A stretch of DNA of 37,048 nt from Opitutales bacterium (GTDB lineage Bacteria; Verrucomicrobiota; Verrucomicrobiia; Opitutales; Coraliomargaritaceae): the NCBI GenBank assembly GCA_018607135.1, contig JABBCA010000004.1, positions 1 through 37,048 on the forward strand, read 5' to 3'. Positions 6,971 through 16,600 of this stretch are shown here, piece by piece (the first letter of the stretch is position 1; each line of letters opens with the position of its first letter). Under the pieces are notes generated by a model. It did not search any database, was not told the DNA's origin, and worked only from the letters and a program-made list of their open reading frames with translations. The position numbers and the translations under genes are program-made.

Positions 6971-7822
6971 ATGCCTTACCCCCGCCGAGTTTTATTTCCC
7001 ATCGCTGTGTGCTGCGCCTTTAGCAGTCTACTGTCTACTCGTTCGTTTGCGCAGACGTATATTGCAGGCGAAGATGAGGCTTTTTACGAGGCATATCAGG
7101 ATGGCTGGCAAACAGGGGATTGGAGCGGTCGTGGCTTTAAGGACTGGAAGCTCTATGCTCCCAAGTATGACTTGAGTTTGGATGCGGACGGCGAACACTA
7201 TGCGGGCTTCTTCATTGCGGAGGCATCGGTCGAGGCAGATCTTGGAGAGACTGCGCGGGAAGGGCGCGCATTCGGGATTTTTGCCAATGGCACAGGTTTT
7301 GAGGAAACAGTCGCTTTTCGTGCCTTTGAGCGTCCGTTAAATACGGGCGATGTGTTTTCGCTTCGCTTTGAATTCGATGGCTTTGGCAACAAGTTCGATA
7401 CGGATTCAGATAAGATCTCAAGTGTGGGTGTGGCTTTGCGCACCTCAGAAAGTGCAACTGAGCTTGCTGAATTGGTGAATGGGCGGGCGTTGGTCGTAGC
7501 AGTGATTGAGGGTTTGAGCACTTATCAAATTTTGGACGCGGACTCACGTTTTAATACACGTGTGTTTCTGGATCCAGCTGGCGTGGAGATCGGTGTCACG
7601 ATGCGTGAAGCGGGGCACTACGATCTGCAGATCACCACTTTAAGCGATAAGGTCGCGCATCATTTCAAAAACAGAAAGTTAAAAGAGGAGACTGCTAAAG
7701 AGGGCGAAACTGAGACGGCGTCGACTGAGCTGAAAAGCTTCGCCTTGTTCAACCTAAACGGTGGCGCGAGTAATGCCTACTTCGGCGCATTTCAACTTTC
7801 TAGACAGGAGGGCACCTTATAA
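6971..7822 (+). CDS. Secreted protein coupled to MalQ
   Basis: A 283-residue product from the ATG at 6971; the frame is open to a GTG at 6926, but 6971 places a normal signal peptide at the N-terminus (RR then VLFPIAVCCAFSSLL, ending SFAQ). The mature part is rich in Gly, Asp and aromatic residues (YQDGWQTGDWSGRGFKDWKLY; FFIAEASVEADLG) and looks like an all-beta, possibly carbohydrate-binding fold. The stretch SNAYFGAFQLSR near the end resembles the last strand of jelly-roll modules. The stop overlaps the MalQ start as TAATG, implying translational coupling and a shared role in alpha-glucan use. No catalytic motif was found. Confidence 0.65.
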   Translation: MPYPRRVLFPIAVCCAFSSLLSTRSFAQTYIAGEDEAFYEAYQDGWQTGDWSGRGFKDWKLYAPKYDLSLDADGEHYAGFFIAEASVEADLGETAREGRAFGIFANGTGFEETVAFRAFERPLNTGDVFSLRFEFDGFGNKFDTDSDKISSVGVALRTSESATELAELVNGRALVVAVIEGLSTYQILDADSRFNTRVFLDPAGVEIGVTMREAGHYDLQITTLSDKVAHHFKNRKLKEETAKEGETETASTELKSFALFNLNGGASNAYFGAFQLSRQEGTL

Positions 7823-9405
7823 TGATTAGCAATCATTCATCACTCTTTAACAAAGATTGTGGCTTGTTGATGCACCCGTCGTCTTTACCGAATCGTTTCG
7901 GGATTGGTGATTTTGGCCCTTCGGCAACACAATGGTTGGAGCTCCTGGCATCGAGCGGACAGAGCCTCTGGCAGATACTGCCACTGAATCCTGCTGGCTA
8001 TGGTGATTCTCCGTATCAAGGGTTATCAGCCTTTGCCGCGAATCCAGTGTATTTAAGCCCCGAAGCACTGCACGCGATTGATTTAATCAGTGATTACGAG
8101 TTGCGTGTATTGGAAATCGAACCGAATGATCAAGTTGATTTCACAAGTGTTTATGAGTGCAAGGCCGAGATGGTGGTGTGGGCTGCACAGCGATTTTTTG
8201 AATGGGATACGGCGCATCCTTTGCGTGAAAAATTTAATAGATTTGTGCATGATGAAGGCGAATGGCTTGAGGATTTTGCGATCTACAGTGCATTGAAACA
8301 GCATCATGGTATGCGTGCATGGACTGAGTGGCCGAAGGAGTTTCGAGATCGCGATGCCGTCGCGCTGCGCCACTTCTCTGTTGAGTATGCAAAGGATATC
8401 AATCGAGTGCGCTTCGAGCAGTTCTTTTTGGCTGAGCAGTGGGCAACCGTGCGTGAAACTGCACAGCGCTTCAATATTCGTATTGTCGGCGATTTGCCCA
8501 TCTTTGTTGCACATGATAGTGCGGATGTTTGGTGTCAGCCTAACTTGTTTCGATTGAACTCCGATGGTAGCCCGACTGTGGTTGCAGGTGTGCCACCCGA
8601 TTATTTTTCTGAAACAGGTCAGCTCTGGGGAAATCCATTGTATGCATGGGAAGTTCACCGTGCGGATGGGTTTGCCTGGTGGCGTAAACGTCTGCGTAAA
8701 ATTTTAGACTGGGTGGATGTGGTGCGGATCGATCATTTTCGTGGTTTTGATGCGTGCTGGGAAATCCCGGGAGATGCTGAGACCGCAATCGATGGCCATT
8801 GGATCGATGCTCCTGGGCGTGAGGTATTTGAAAAATTTGTCGAGGATTTCGGCCTGCCTTTACCAGTGATTGCTGAAGACTTAGGCGTCATCACTCCTGA
8901 GGTGGTGGCTTTGCGGGATGATTTTCACTTACCAGGAATTCGTATAGAGCAATTTGCATTTGGAAGTGATGAGATGAAGTCTACCTTTCTGCCAGAGACC
9001 TATGGCCCCGACTGTGTCGCCTACACCGGCACCCATGATAACGACACGGTCGTAGGTTGGTTTAATAGCTCAGCGGGTGGCAGCACCACACGCAGTCAGC
9101 AAGAGGTGGATGCCGAGCGTGCCGAGACCTTGGCTTATTTTGGCACGGACGGATCTGAGATTCATCAGGATTTTATCAATCGGCTGTATCAATCCGAGGC
9201 GGGTGCCACGATCGTGCCAGTTCAGGATTTACTCGGCTTAGGATCTGAGGCGCGTATGAACACCCCCGGCGTGGCGTCTGGCAGCTGGCGTTGGCGATTA
9301 ACTCGCTTTGATGCATTGGTCACTGCATTCGAAGCACTTGCTGTATTAACTAAGCATTGCCAACGAGGCTCAATGGCAGGCAAAGGTGCAGCAGTGAATG
9401 CCTAA
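7822..9405 (+). CDS. malQ: 4-alpha-glucanotransferase (amylomaltase), GH77
   Basis: A 527-residue cytoplasmic enzyme that disproportionates maltodextrins by transferring alpha-1,4-glucan segments and releasing glucose. Length is normal for bacterial MalQ. The GH77 signature residues are present: nucleophile Asp304 in VVRIDHFRGF, acid/base Glu352 in IAEDLGVITPEV and the third carboxylate Asp406 in GTHDNDT. The N-terminus has the usual SLPNRFGIGDFGP and LPLNPAGYGDSPYQGLSAFA motifs, and the C-terminus the NTPGVASGSWRWRL motif. Its start overlaps the stop of the secreted protein; 34 bp downstream lies an SLC45-like permease, giving a compact maltodextrin import-and-processing operon. Confidence 0.96.
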   Translation: MISNHSSLFNKDCGLLMHPSSLPNRFGIGDFGPSATQWLELLASSGQSLWQILPLNPAGYGDSPYQGLSAFAANPVYLSPEALHAIDLISDYELRVLEIEPNDQVDFTSVYECKAEMVVWAAQRFFEWDTAHPLREKFNRFVHDEGEWLEDFAIYSALKQHHGMRAWTEWPKEFRDRDAVALRHFSVEYAKDINRVRFEQFFLAEQWATVRETAQRFNIRIVGDLPIFVAHDSADVWCQPNLFRLNSDGSPTVVAGVPPDYFSETGQLWGNPLYAWEVHRADGFAWWRKRLRKILDWVDVVRIDHFRGFDACWEIPGDAETAIDGHWIDAPGREVFEKFVEDFGLPLPVIAEDLGVITPEVVALRDDFHLPGIRIEQFAFGSDEMKSTFLPETYGPDCVAYTGTHDNDTVVGWFNSSAGGSTTRSQQEVDAERAETLAYFGTDGSEIHQDFINRLYQSEAGATIVPVQDLLGLGSEARMNTPGVASGSWRWRLTRFDALVTAFEALAVLTKHCQRGSMAGKGAAVNA

Positions 9406-9439
9406 TTTTGAATTACTTTAGAACCTCTCAATTTTAATT

Positions 9440-10795
9440 ATGAAAAAACCTAATTTATCTTTCTGGCAGATCTGGAACATGAGTTTCGGCTTCTTCGGTA
9501 TCCAGTTTGGCTGGGGCCTGCAGATGGCCAACATGAGTGCCATTTACCAATACTTAGGAGCTGAAGAAAGCGACATTGCGTATCTATGGCTCGCGGCACC
9601 CGTAACCGGTCTCATCGTGCAACCGCTGGTAGGTTACTACAGCGATCGCACGTGGACGAAGCTCGGGCGTCGTCGACCTTATTTCTTGGTGGGAGCGATT
9701 CTTGCCAGCTTGGCGCTGATCGCGATGCCGAACTCGAGTGGTTTATGGATGGCTGCGGGCTTACTGTGGATATTGGACGCATCGGTGAATATTAGTATGG
9801 AGCCCTTCCGTGCGTTCGTAGGTGATAAGTTGAACAAGCCACAGCGTAAGATGGGGTTTGCGATGCAGAGTTTATTGATCGGTCTGGGTGCGGTGCTTTC
9901 TTCGTCCTTACCGTGGATGTTGAGCAATTGGTTTGGCGTTGAGAATGACGTTGGAGGCGAGAGTGCGATTCCCCAGACGGTGAAACTGGCATTTTACATC
10001 GGCGCGGGTGTGTTCTTTGCGGCGGTGTTGTATACGATTATCACGACCAAAGAATATCCACCCGAAGACATGGAGGCGTTCGAGCAAGAGAAGCGTGAGT
10101 CCGCTGGTGTCGGCAATGCATTTAAGGAAATTTTTCAAGGTATCGGCTCCATGCCGAAGACGATGAAGCAGCTTGCGGTGGTGCAGTTCTTTACATGGTT
10201 CGGACTCTTCTGTATGTGGATTTATTTCATCCCTGCGGTGGCGACGTATATCTTCGCAGGCGAACACGGTTCTCCTGAATATCAAGCCGGTGCCGAGTGG
10301 GGCGGAGTGTGTTTCTCTACCTACAATGGGGTCGCATTTATTTTTGCATTCTTGCTGCTGATGCTTGTCCGTAAATTCAGTGCGAAAGGTATCCATATGG
10401 CTTGTTTGGCCATTGGTGCGCTTGGTTTAGCTTCGGTCGCATTTGTCACCACTTCACAAATGTTGTTGGTCTCGATGCTTTGTGTCGGCGTGGCTTGGGC
10501 GAGTATTTTATCCATGCCTTATGCGATGCTTGCGAATGCGATCCCTGGAAACAAAATGGGCTTCTATATGGGCGTGTTTAATTTCTTTATCGTGCTGCCG
10601 CAAATTGCCGCGTCACTTGGCCTTGGTTTGATCCTCAAACATTTCCTTGGAGATAATACTATGAACGCAGTGCTTTTAGGTGGCGCGTCAATGCTCATCG
10701 CTGCCGTGTGCGTTCGCTTTGTCGATGACGACGAAGGAGAGACTGCTGAGATGATAGAGGATGAAGAAGCCGTGATCGAGCCAAGGACTGTGTAG
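9440..10795 (+). CDS. MFS sugar permease, SLC45/GPH-like
   Basis: A 451-residue inner-membrane protein with about 12 transmembrane helices. The loop between helices 2 and 3 reads GYYSDRTWTKLGRRRP (residues 65-80), the RRRP signature of SLC45-type sucrose/maltose carriers and their bacterial relatives. The N-terminal FGIQFGWGLQMANMSAIYQYLG is also characteristic. It probably imports maltose, maltodextrin or a related alpha-glucoside by proton symport and supplies MalQ. The C-terminal tail is strongly acidic and cytoplasmic. It follows malQ by 34 bp in the same direction and converges with uup. Confidence 0.85.
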   Translation: MKKPNLSFWQIWNMSFGFFGIQFGWGLQMANMSAIYQYLGAEESDIAYLWLAAPVTGLIVQPLVGYYSDRTWTKLGRRRPYFLVGAILASLALIAMPNSSGLWMAAGLLWILDASVNISMEPFRAFVGDKLNKPQRKMGFAMQSLLIGLGAVLSSSLPWMLSNWFGVENDVGGESAIPQTVKLAFYIGAGVFFAAVLYTIITTKEYPPEDMEAFEQEKRESAGVGNAFKEIFQGIGSMPKTMKQLAVVQFFTWFGLFCMWIYFIPAVATYIFAGEHGSPEYQAGAEWGGVCFSTYNGVAFIFAFLLLMLVRKFSAKGIHMACLAIGALGLASVAFVTTSQMLLVSMLCVGVAWASILSMPYAMLANAIPGNKMGFYMGVFNFFIVLPQIAASLGLGLILKHFLGDNTMNAVLLGGASMLIAAVCVRFVDDDEGETAEMIEDEEAVIEPRTV

Positions 10796-10803
10796 TGCTT
10801 GGC

Positions 10804-10818
10804 AGTCTCGGTGAGACT
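10804..10818. terminator. Small hairpin between convergent genes
   Basis: AGTCTC-GGT-GAGACT forms a 6-bp perfect stem with a 3-nt loop just after the permease stop and 14 bp before the end of uup. There is no strong U-tract on either strand, so termination here would be weak. It could serve both genes. Confidence 0.3.
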
Positions 10819-10831
10819 TCATCTATGATGT

Positions 10832-12730
10832 TTAAGATTCGGCCGCGAGCGATTCCCATTGCTCATAAGCTTTCAGGGTCAAGGCTTCGAGCTCTTCTAG
10901 GCGTTTTGAGTCTTCATTGAGCTTACTTTTTGGATCTTGGTAATACTCAGCGCTGGCCATTTTCTCGCTGAGTTTCGCGTGTTCGGTTTCGAGTTTTTCA
11001 ATTGTCTTTGGTAAAGTCTTAAGGGCTTCGCGTTCTTTGTTGGTGAGTTTACGTTCGGCTGGTTTCGGAGTTTCGACTGTGGTTGCGGGCTTGGTTGCAG
11101 TTTTCTTGGCAGCGGCAGCATTGGCTTTTTTTGCGTCTTCTTTTTGGAGCCATTCATCGCAACCACCGATGTATTCGTTGATTTGGCCGTCGCCTTCGAG
11201 TGCGATGGTGCTGGTGACGACGTTGTCGAGGAAACTACGGTCATGGCTCACGAGCAGAAGGGTGCCTTGGTATTCGAGTAGGCGCTCTTCGAGGAGCTCG
11301 ACGGTTTCGATGTCGAGGTCGTTGGTAGGCTCGTCGAGGACGAGAACGTTGGCTGGCTGAAGAAAGAGACGTGCGAGTAATAGGCGTGCGCGTTCACCAC
11401 CAGAGAGTTTGGTGATCGGGGAGCGCGAGGTATGGGGCGTGAAGAGAAAATCTTGCAGGTAAGTGAGGATGTGGCGCTGTTTGCCGTTGATCGAAACCAT
11501 CTCACTGTGTGGGTGGACGTTTTCGGCGACGGTGAGCTTCTCGTCGAGCGCTGCTCGGTGTTGGTCGAAGTAAGCGACTTCGAGTTTGGTGCCGTGTTCG
11601 ACGCTGCCCTGTTGTGGCTCGAGTTTTTTGAGCAGGAGATTGAGGAGCGTGGTTTTACCTGAGCCGTTGAGTCCGACGATGCCAATCTTATCACCGCGCC
11701 AGATCTTGGTGCTGAAGCCGTCGATGATCGGCTCTTTGTCCCATGCATAGTGGATATCGTCGACGGTGATGACTTTGCGCCCAGAGAGTTGGCTTTCGTT
11801 GACGCTGAGCTGTGTCTTGCCTTGCACGTTGCGGCGTTCGGCGCGCTCATCACGCATCTTCTTGAGCGCGCGCACACGGCCTTCGTTGCGGGTGCGGCGG
11901 GCTTGGATGCCTTTACGGATCCAGACCTCTTCTTCAGCGAGTTTCTTGTCAAATACGGCCTGTTGTTTGGCTTCGCCTGCGAGGAGTTCCGCTTTGCGGT
12001 TGAGATAGGTCTCGTAGTCGCAGTTCCAAGAGGTGATCTGGCCACGGTCGAGATCGACGATGCGATTGGCGACGCGGCGGATGAAAGCACGGTCGTGAGA
12101 TACGAATAGCAGTGCGACATCCGTCTTACGCAGGAATTCTTCCAGCCAGCGGATACCGGGGATGTCGAGGTGATTGGTGGGCTCGTCAAGCAGGAGAATG
12201 TGTGGCTCGGCGATGAGTGCTCGTGCCAGGAGTGCGCGACGTTTGTTGCCTCCAGAGAGGGAGGCGAAACTTTGTTCACCATCGAGTTCGACGCGGTCGA
12301 GGATGTTTTCAACTTTGTGCTCGATCGCCCAACCGTCGGTTTGATCGAGTTGATGCTGTAGCTCGTCGACTTTGTCGGCAATCGCTTCGTCGTCTGGGTG
12401 CTCGCCGAGTTCGTGGAGCATGTGGTGGTATTCCGCAACGACTTCGGCTGCTTTGCCGAGGCCTTCAGCCACGACTTCAAATACGGTGCCCTCTTTGTCG
12501 GCGGGGACCTCTTGGTCAAGTTTGCCGATACGAATATTGGGGATGGCTTCGACTTCGCCTTTATCGGGTTTGATTTGCCCGCTGATAATACGCAGGAGGG
12601 TGGATTTACCTTCACCGTTGCGGCCAATGAGGCAGATACGCTCGCGCTTTTCAATGGTAATGCCTGCGTTATCGAGCAGGAGTGGTCCACCGAAGGAGAC
12701 CGTTAAGTTTCTATAGGAGAGTAATGCCAT
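10832..12730 (-). CDS. uup: ABC-F family ATPase, Uup-like
   Basis: A 632-residue cytoplasmic protein with two ABC ATPase domains and no membrane segments. Walker A motifs are GRNGEGKST (about residue 37) and GLNGSGKTT; the signatures are LSGGNKRR and LSGGERAR; Walker B plus the characteristic DEPTNHLD and DEPTNDLD follow each. A charged linker with many Arg/Lys residues lies between the domains. The C-terminus is Ala/Lys-rich and then a predicted coiled coil ([20 protein letters not shown]...), the DNA/ribosome-binding extension typical of Uup. ABC-F proteins act on the ribosome; Uup is also linked to precise transposon excision. It is monocistronic by position. Confidence 0.93.
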   Translation of the reverse strand: MALLSYRNLTVSFGGPLLLDNAGITIEKRERICLIGRNGEGKSTLLRIISGQIKPDKGEVEAIPNIRIGKLDQEVPADKEGTVFEVVAEGLGKAAEVVAEYHHMLHELGEHPDDEAIADKVDELQHQLDQTDGWAIEHKVENILDRVELDGEQSFASLSGGNKRRALLARALIAEPHILLLDEPTNHLDIPGIRWLEEFLRKTDVALLFVSHDRAFIRRVANRIVDLDRGQITSWNCDYETYLNRKAELLAGEAKQQAVFDKKLAEEEVWIRKGIQARRTRNEGRVRALKKMRDERAERRNVQGKTQLSVNESQLSGRKVITVDDIHYAWDKEPIIDGFSTKIWRGDKIGIVGLNGSGKTTLLNLLLKKLEPQQGSVEHGTKLEVAYFDQHRAALDEKLTVAENVHPHSEMVSINGKQRHILTYLQDFLFTPHTSRSPITKLSGGERARLLLARLFLQPANVLVLDEPTNDLDIETVELLEERLLEYQGTLLLVSHDRSFLDNVVTSTIALEGDGQINEYIGGCDEWLQKEDAKKANAAAAKKTATKPATTVETPKPAERKLTNKEREALKTLPKTIEKLETEHAKLSEKMASAEYYQDPKSKLNEDSKRLEELEALTLKAYEQWESLAAES

Positions 12731-12976
12731 GTGCAGGAGGGATGAACATGGAAGATCGAACGTTCAACTTCGAATTTTAGAATGGTGCATTAAGCCCTAG
12801 CTGCGCGACGGGATTTTGAAGTGTAGTGGGTTTGAATGAACCTCTATGGTTGATGGCCGAAATGTAGTCTTGGGGGCGTGACTGGAAAGTCGATAGACTT
12901 GGGGCAGACCTGTGTATCTTGAGTTCCTCATTGGATGCTGAGTGTTCGATGTGTGGTCTTTATAGTATATTCACAA

Positions 12977-13006
12977 AAAAGGCGTTCCGTTTTTGGAACG
13001 CCTTTT
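12977..13006 (-). terminator. Rho-independent terminator of the DUF481 gene
   Basis: GGCGTTCC (12981-12988) pairs perfectly with GGAACGCC (12995-13002) around a GTTTTT loop, with flanking A and T runs that extend the stem. Read on the minus strand it ends in six Ts, correctly placed 22 bp after the stop of the minus-strand gene at 13029. The symmetrical A/T tails would also allow plus-strand use, but no plus-strand gene precedes it. Confidence 0.9.
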
Positions 13007-13028
13007 AGAATGAAATTGTTTTAGCTAA

Positions 13029-14081
13029 TTAATCCCAAGAGTAGATCATTTTTGAGTAGTAGGTGGTATCTAGCTTTTCGGCAGCTGCGGGTTGGCTTTC
13101 GTATTCGTTTTTCACACCCATACGTATCTTCCAGCGTTCACCCGTGCCGAGAGGAATAACGATACCACTGTCGTGCACGACGCGGTAGTTGCCGAAGTCA
13201 TCGATGCTGGGCACGTAGGTGAGGTCGTTCTCCATGGAGAAAAATTGCTTAAATTTGTATTCGTGAGCTATGCCAAAATCTAAGGTGGCGGACGACTCAT
13301 TTTCTTTATCGTTGCTGTAAGAGGTGTTGCGATAACCGAGACCCGTGCGGGCGACGAGTTTTTGATTTTCCTTATTGATCAAGCGAAAGGAGAGACCTGC
13401 ACCCGATGTGGAGCGAAGGTCAATTTCGTCGATTTTATCTTGTTCGAGCTCGGTGCGGACATACCAACCATAGTGTTCATTGTAAAAGGACTCATAGGAT
13501 GAGCCACCTCTGATACGATCTTCGGTCTGGTCACCGTTTTTTTCGCGTTGCTCATATTCGCCGAAGAATGCGAGCTCGTCGTTTGGACTGACGAGTTTCG
13601 CGTCGAATGCGATGCCAAGGCTAAATTCTTCGGTGTTACCGTCTTTACCGAGTAGATCAAACGCGCCGCGGAATTTCCATTTGCGGCGCATGGATTCTTC
13701 TTCTTTGCGTAGTGCGACGATGGCGGGATCTTCTGCGGTTGGGCTCCACGAAGCGACCACGCGTGTGGTATCGGTTTCCAAGATGCCGTCTTCGGATTGG
13801 ATTTTTAGTTTTCCTGGTCCAGAGGATTTGACTGGGCCTGACATGGTGGTGCCACTTGCAAGACGCACGAAGACGGGCTCATCAGTTTCAAACGAGGCGA
13901 CTTGATCTTGTTGGATCTTGAGCGTGCCTGCATAGCTGGTTTGGAGATGGATGACGCCTGCATCAATGAGTGTGATCGAGCCAGTGAGTCGTGCCCCGTC
14001 CGTGGTGAGAACGGTGTCGGCTTGTGTGATTGTTTGAACTGCGAGTGTTAGGCACAGCAGAGAGCTTGGCTTCAATTTCAT
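13029..14081 (-). CDS. DUF481 (YdiY-like) outer-membrane protein
   Basis: A 350-residue exported protein with a signal peptide in the first 21 residues (ending TITQA). Residues 22-110 form a small beta domain (TDGARLTGSITLIDAGVIHLQT...). The remainder alternates polar/aromatic strands ending in Trp-Asp, typical of a small outer-membrane beta-barrel. The segment GLGYRNTSYSNDKENESSATLDFGI and the final LDTTYYSKMIYSWD fit DUF481, the YdiY family described as salt-induced outer-membrane proteins. Transport or structural role is unknown. It is transcribed separately: the ilvB terminator lies upstream and its own terminator downstream. Confidence 0.8.
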   Translation of the reverse strand: MKLKPSSLLCLTLAVQTITQADTVLTTDGARLTGSITLIDAGVIHLQTSYAGTLKIQQDQVASFETDEPVFVRLASGTTMSGPVKSSGPGKLKIQSEDGILETDTTRVVASWSPTAEDPAIVALRKEEESMRRKWKFRGAFDLLGKDGNTEEFSLGIAFDAKLVSPNDELAFFGEYEQREKNGDQTEDRIRGGSSYESFYNEHYGWYVRTELEQDKIDEIDLRSTSGAGLSFRLINKENQKLVARTGLGYRNTSYSNDKENESSATLDFGIAHEYKFKQFFSMENDLTYVPSIDDFGNYRVVHDSGIVIPLGTGERWKIRMGVKNEYESQPAAAEKLDTTYYSKMIYSWD

Positions 14082-14117
14082 GAATGTTGTCTGAATGTTC
14101 TGGGTCTGAATGCGTGC

Positions 14118-14152
14118 AAAAAAATACGGATTCCCCCGCAGGAGAATCCGTA
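14118..14152 (-). terminator. Rho-independent terminator of ilvB
   Basis: TACGGATTC (14125-14133) pairs with GAATCCGTA (14144-14152) as a 9-bp perfect stem with a 10-nt loop. On the minus strand it is followed by seven Ts (complement of 14118-14124). It lies 20 bp beyond the ilvB stop and separates it from the DUF481 gene. Confidence 0.9.
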
Positions 14153-14172
14153 GTGAGCAAATTGCGAACCGA

Positions 14173-15957
14173 TTACTCGGATTTAATCAAAATTTCCTTA
14201 GCGGAGAGGCCTTGCTTAATCATTGGCAAGACGTGCTCAGTGTAAGGCACAATGACTTCGAGGACGTAAGGGCCGTCGTGTGCGATCATTTCTTCGATTG
14301 CACCCTTGAGGTCTTCGCGTTTGACGACGCGCTTACCTGCAACGCCGAAACCTTCCGAGATCTTGATGAAGTCTGGGTAGATCGCGTCGAGATTATCAGG
14401 GCCGCCGATGTTGTCTTTGTCGCAAAGAATGGTTTGTCCACGAACACTTTCGTAGAGCAGGTCTTCCCACTGAACCACCATGCCGAGGTGTTGATTATTT
14501 AAGATGATGGTTTTGGCGTTGATCTTTTCGATCTTTGCGGTGGCCAGCTCTTGGATGTTCATCATGAAGCAACCGTCGCCATCGATATTGACCACGAGCT
14601 TCTGAGGGAAGGCGACTTTGGCACCGATCGCAGCTGGTAGACCGAAGCCCATTGTGCCGAGGCCGAGTGAGCTAATATAGGTGCGTGGCTCACGGAACTT
14701 GAAAAACTGTGCGGCCCACATTTGGTGCTGTCCCACACCAGTCGTGATGATGGCGTCGCCCTTAGTGACTTCATAGAGTGTCTCAATCGCTTCTTGCTGA
14801 GTGATGTGACCGCTCTTGTCGTAAGAAAATGGATATTCTTCCTTCCAGCCGTTGATGGTCTTGAACCAAGCGCTGAGGTCTGGCTTCTTGAACTTGCCAG
14901 CCTTTACGAGTTCAGTCATACGCTTGAGCGCATACTTAACATCGGAGTGGATTGGGTGTTGAACACGCTTGTTCTTATTGTGCTCGGAGACGTCGATGTC
15001 GATATGGACGATCTCTGCATCGGGAGCGAACTTGGACACGAGGCCTGTGATGCGGTCGTCAAAACGTGCACCTGCACAAACGAGAATGTCGCTATCGCAA
15101 ACTGCCCAATTGCCTGCAACCGTGCCGTGCATTCCAAACCAGTAGAGTGATTGTGGGTGTTCTGCGTCAAATGCGCCGAGCCCCATGAGTGTGGAGGCAA
15201 CGGGTAGGCCAGTCACTTCAGCAAACTCGCGAAGTTCGAGATGCGCTTCAGCAGAGATGATGCCGCCACCGATGTAAAGCACGGGGCGCTCTGCACCGCT
15301 GATCAGATCGAGCACGTTGAGAAGCTCCTCGTCGGTGGCTTCTGGTTTGGTGGACTCGATTTTATAGCCAGGAATGTTGATTTCGGCAGGAAACGTGGGT
15401 GCGAACATCGCTTGTTGAACATCCTTAGGAATGTCGATGACGACAGGACCCGGGCGACCCGTCGTTGCGATATGGAATGCTTCCTTAACGACGCGTGGGA
15501 GGTCTTCCTTGTCGAGAACGAGGAAGCTGTGCTTTACGATGGGCAGTGTCATTCCAAAGAAATCAGTTTCTTGGAATGCGGTCTTGCCAATAAATTGTTG
15601 ATAGACCTGACCTGTGATCGCGATCAATGGAATACTGTCCATGAATGCGTCAGCGATACAGGTCACCAGGTTGGTCGCACCAGGGCCAGAGGTCGCCATG
15701 CAGACACTGGCTTTGCCAGTGGCACGTGCGTAGCCGTGTGCCATGAAGCCACCACCTTGTTCAAAACGAGGTAGGATCGTGCGGATCTTTTCGCTCTTAG
15801 TAAGGGCTTGGTGTAGCTCCATGGACGCACCACCTGGATAAGCGAAGACGACGTCGACACCCTCGCGCTCAAGAGAGGCGACCAAGACGTCTGCACCCTT
15901 CATTTCGGGTCCAATTTCGTCCTGCTTAGGGAAGTCGATTGCTTTTTCGGTTTTCAT
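14173..15957 (-). CDS. ilvB: Acetolactate synthase large subunit
   Basis: A 594-residue thiamine-diphosphate enzyme condensing two pyruvates (or pyruvate and 2-oxobutyrate) to the acetohydroxy acids of valine, leucine and isoleucine synthesis. The sequence shows [13 protein letters not shown], the catalytic Glu66 in RFEQGG, the flavin-binding middle region, and the ThDP/Mg motif starting DGDG near residue 458 and ending NN about 26 residues later ([19 protein letters not shown]). The length is normal. The small regulatory subunit (ilvH/ilvN) is not adjacent: the next upstream DNA is non-coding. A short perfect hairpin lies in its leader. Confidence 0.95.
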   Translation of the reverse strand: MKTEKAIDFPKQDEIGPEMKGADVLVASLEREGVDVVFAYPGGASMELHQALTKSEKIRTILPRFEQGGGFMAHGYARATGKASVCMATSGPGATNLVTCIADAFMDSIPLIAITGQVYQQFIGKTAFQETDFFGMTLPIVKHSFLVLDKEDLPRVVKEAFHIATTGRPGPVVIDIPKDVQQAMFAPTFPAEINIPGYKIESTKPEATDEELLNVLDLISGAERPVLYIGGGIISAEAHLELREFAEVTGLPVASTLMGLGAFDAEHPQSLYWFGMHGTVAGNWAVCDSDILVCAGARFDDRITGLVSKFAPDAEIVHIDIDVSEHNKNKRVQHPIHSDVKYALKRMTELVKAGKFKKPDLSAWFKTINGWKEEYPFSYDKSGHITQQEAIETLYEVTKGDAIITTGVGQHQMWAAQFFKFREPRTYISSLGLGTMGFGLPAAIGAKVAFPQKLVVNIDGDGCFMMNIQELATAKIEKINAKTIILNNQHLGMVVQWEDLLYESVRGQTILCDKDNIGGPDNLDAIYPDFIKISEGFGVAGKRVVKREDLKGAIEEMIAHDGPYVLEVIVPYTEHVLPMIKQGLSAKEILIKSE

Positions 15958-15990
15958 TATGATGTGGTTGTTTTGCGTTGTGTTCTAAGA

Positions 15991-16007
15991 ACGAGCGAAG
16001 CGCTCGT
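15991..16007. other. Perfect small hairpin in the ilvB leader
   Basis: ACGAGCG-AAG-CGCTCGT is a 7-bp perfect stem with a 3-nt loop, about 34 bp upstream of the ilvB start. Its centre contains GAGCGAAGC, which recurs in other non-coding stretches of this window. A role in translation control of ilvB is possible but unproven. Confidence 0.5.
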
Positions 16008-16411
16008 GTGAAAGGGCAAGGAAGAAGACAGTAAATCGCCATCAAATCAAGCCCGTAAGATGATTCTGCTGCTGAACTGTGCTTTCTTGCGGCGTTTTTG
16101 CGTCGAATTACTGTCTTCGCGGAGTGTTCCGATGTTCGTTGCATGGAATGTATCGGGCGCGCACGCGGTTTGTTTGCTGGTTATTTGGGCTGAGTAGTGA
16201 GTGCATGGATCGATTGGTTCTTGGCGTAAATTCGTGTTGATTCGTAGGCCGTCAGCTCTCGGAATTCTACTTTCGTATCGAGAATGCTGGATTTCGCAAA
16301 GGGTGCATGGTGTGGTGATAGCTACTATGTGTTGTCCGGCGGCTCAGATGGCGGCGCTTTGTAAGGAACTATTTCATCTATCGAAAACCATAGTGAATTT
16401 ACTAATCAAAC

Positions 16412-16499
16412 TGACCCAAAGCTTACGCTTGTTCCGGTTCGCGTTGCGCCCGGTCTTGCCGCTTCGCTCGGAACGGCTGCATATTTTAGTTTGGTAGTC
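16412..16499 (+). repeat. 88-bp dispersed repeat, copy A
   Basis: This segment aligns without gaps to 23888-23975 over 88 bp, with about 72 identical positions by hand count; most differences are transitions. The first 11 bases and the central CGCTTCGCTC are identical or nearly so. Flanks are weakly similar on both sides. It is not inside a recognisable gene. Confidence 0.75.
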
Positions 16500-16600
16500 G
16501 ATGCAAGGCGACGTCGACAACCCTCATTAGTAGGGATTGGAGCAATTTGAGACACGCTCCGAGCAAAGACCCTGCGTTTTTGGATTTAAATCTGTATCTG

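Larger units (their letters stand above)
15958..16600. other. Intergenic region with ilvB leader and dispersed repeat
   Basis: About 640 bp between ilvB and the DUF1552 gene. It contains the ilvB leader hairpin, one copy of an 88-bp dispersed repeat (16412-16499) and short inverted repeats near 16520-16560 (CCCT/AGGG and GGAGC/GCTCC). No leader peptide rich in Leu, Val or Ile codons was found upstream of ilvB, so classical attenuation is not supported. Confidence 0.5.

Noticed and set aside
8083-8658. 191-codon minus-strand frame within malQ
   Set aside because: Antisense to the GH77 gene, which has all its catalytic motifs in the plus-strand frame; no family features in the shadow.
11248-12690. 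480-codon minus-strand frame inside uup
   Set aside because: It is a Ser/Thr/Pro-rich shadow of the strongly supported uup frame, with no domain signals of its own.
15958-16144. Leader-peptide attenuation of ilvB
   Set aside because: The frames upstream of ilvB have no run of Leu, Val or Ile codons and the only hairpin lacks a T-tract.
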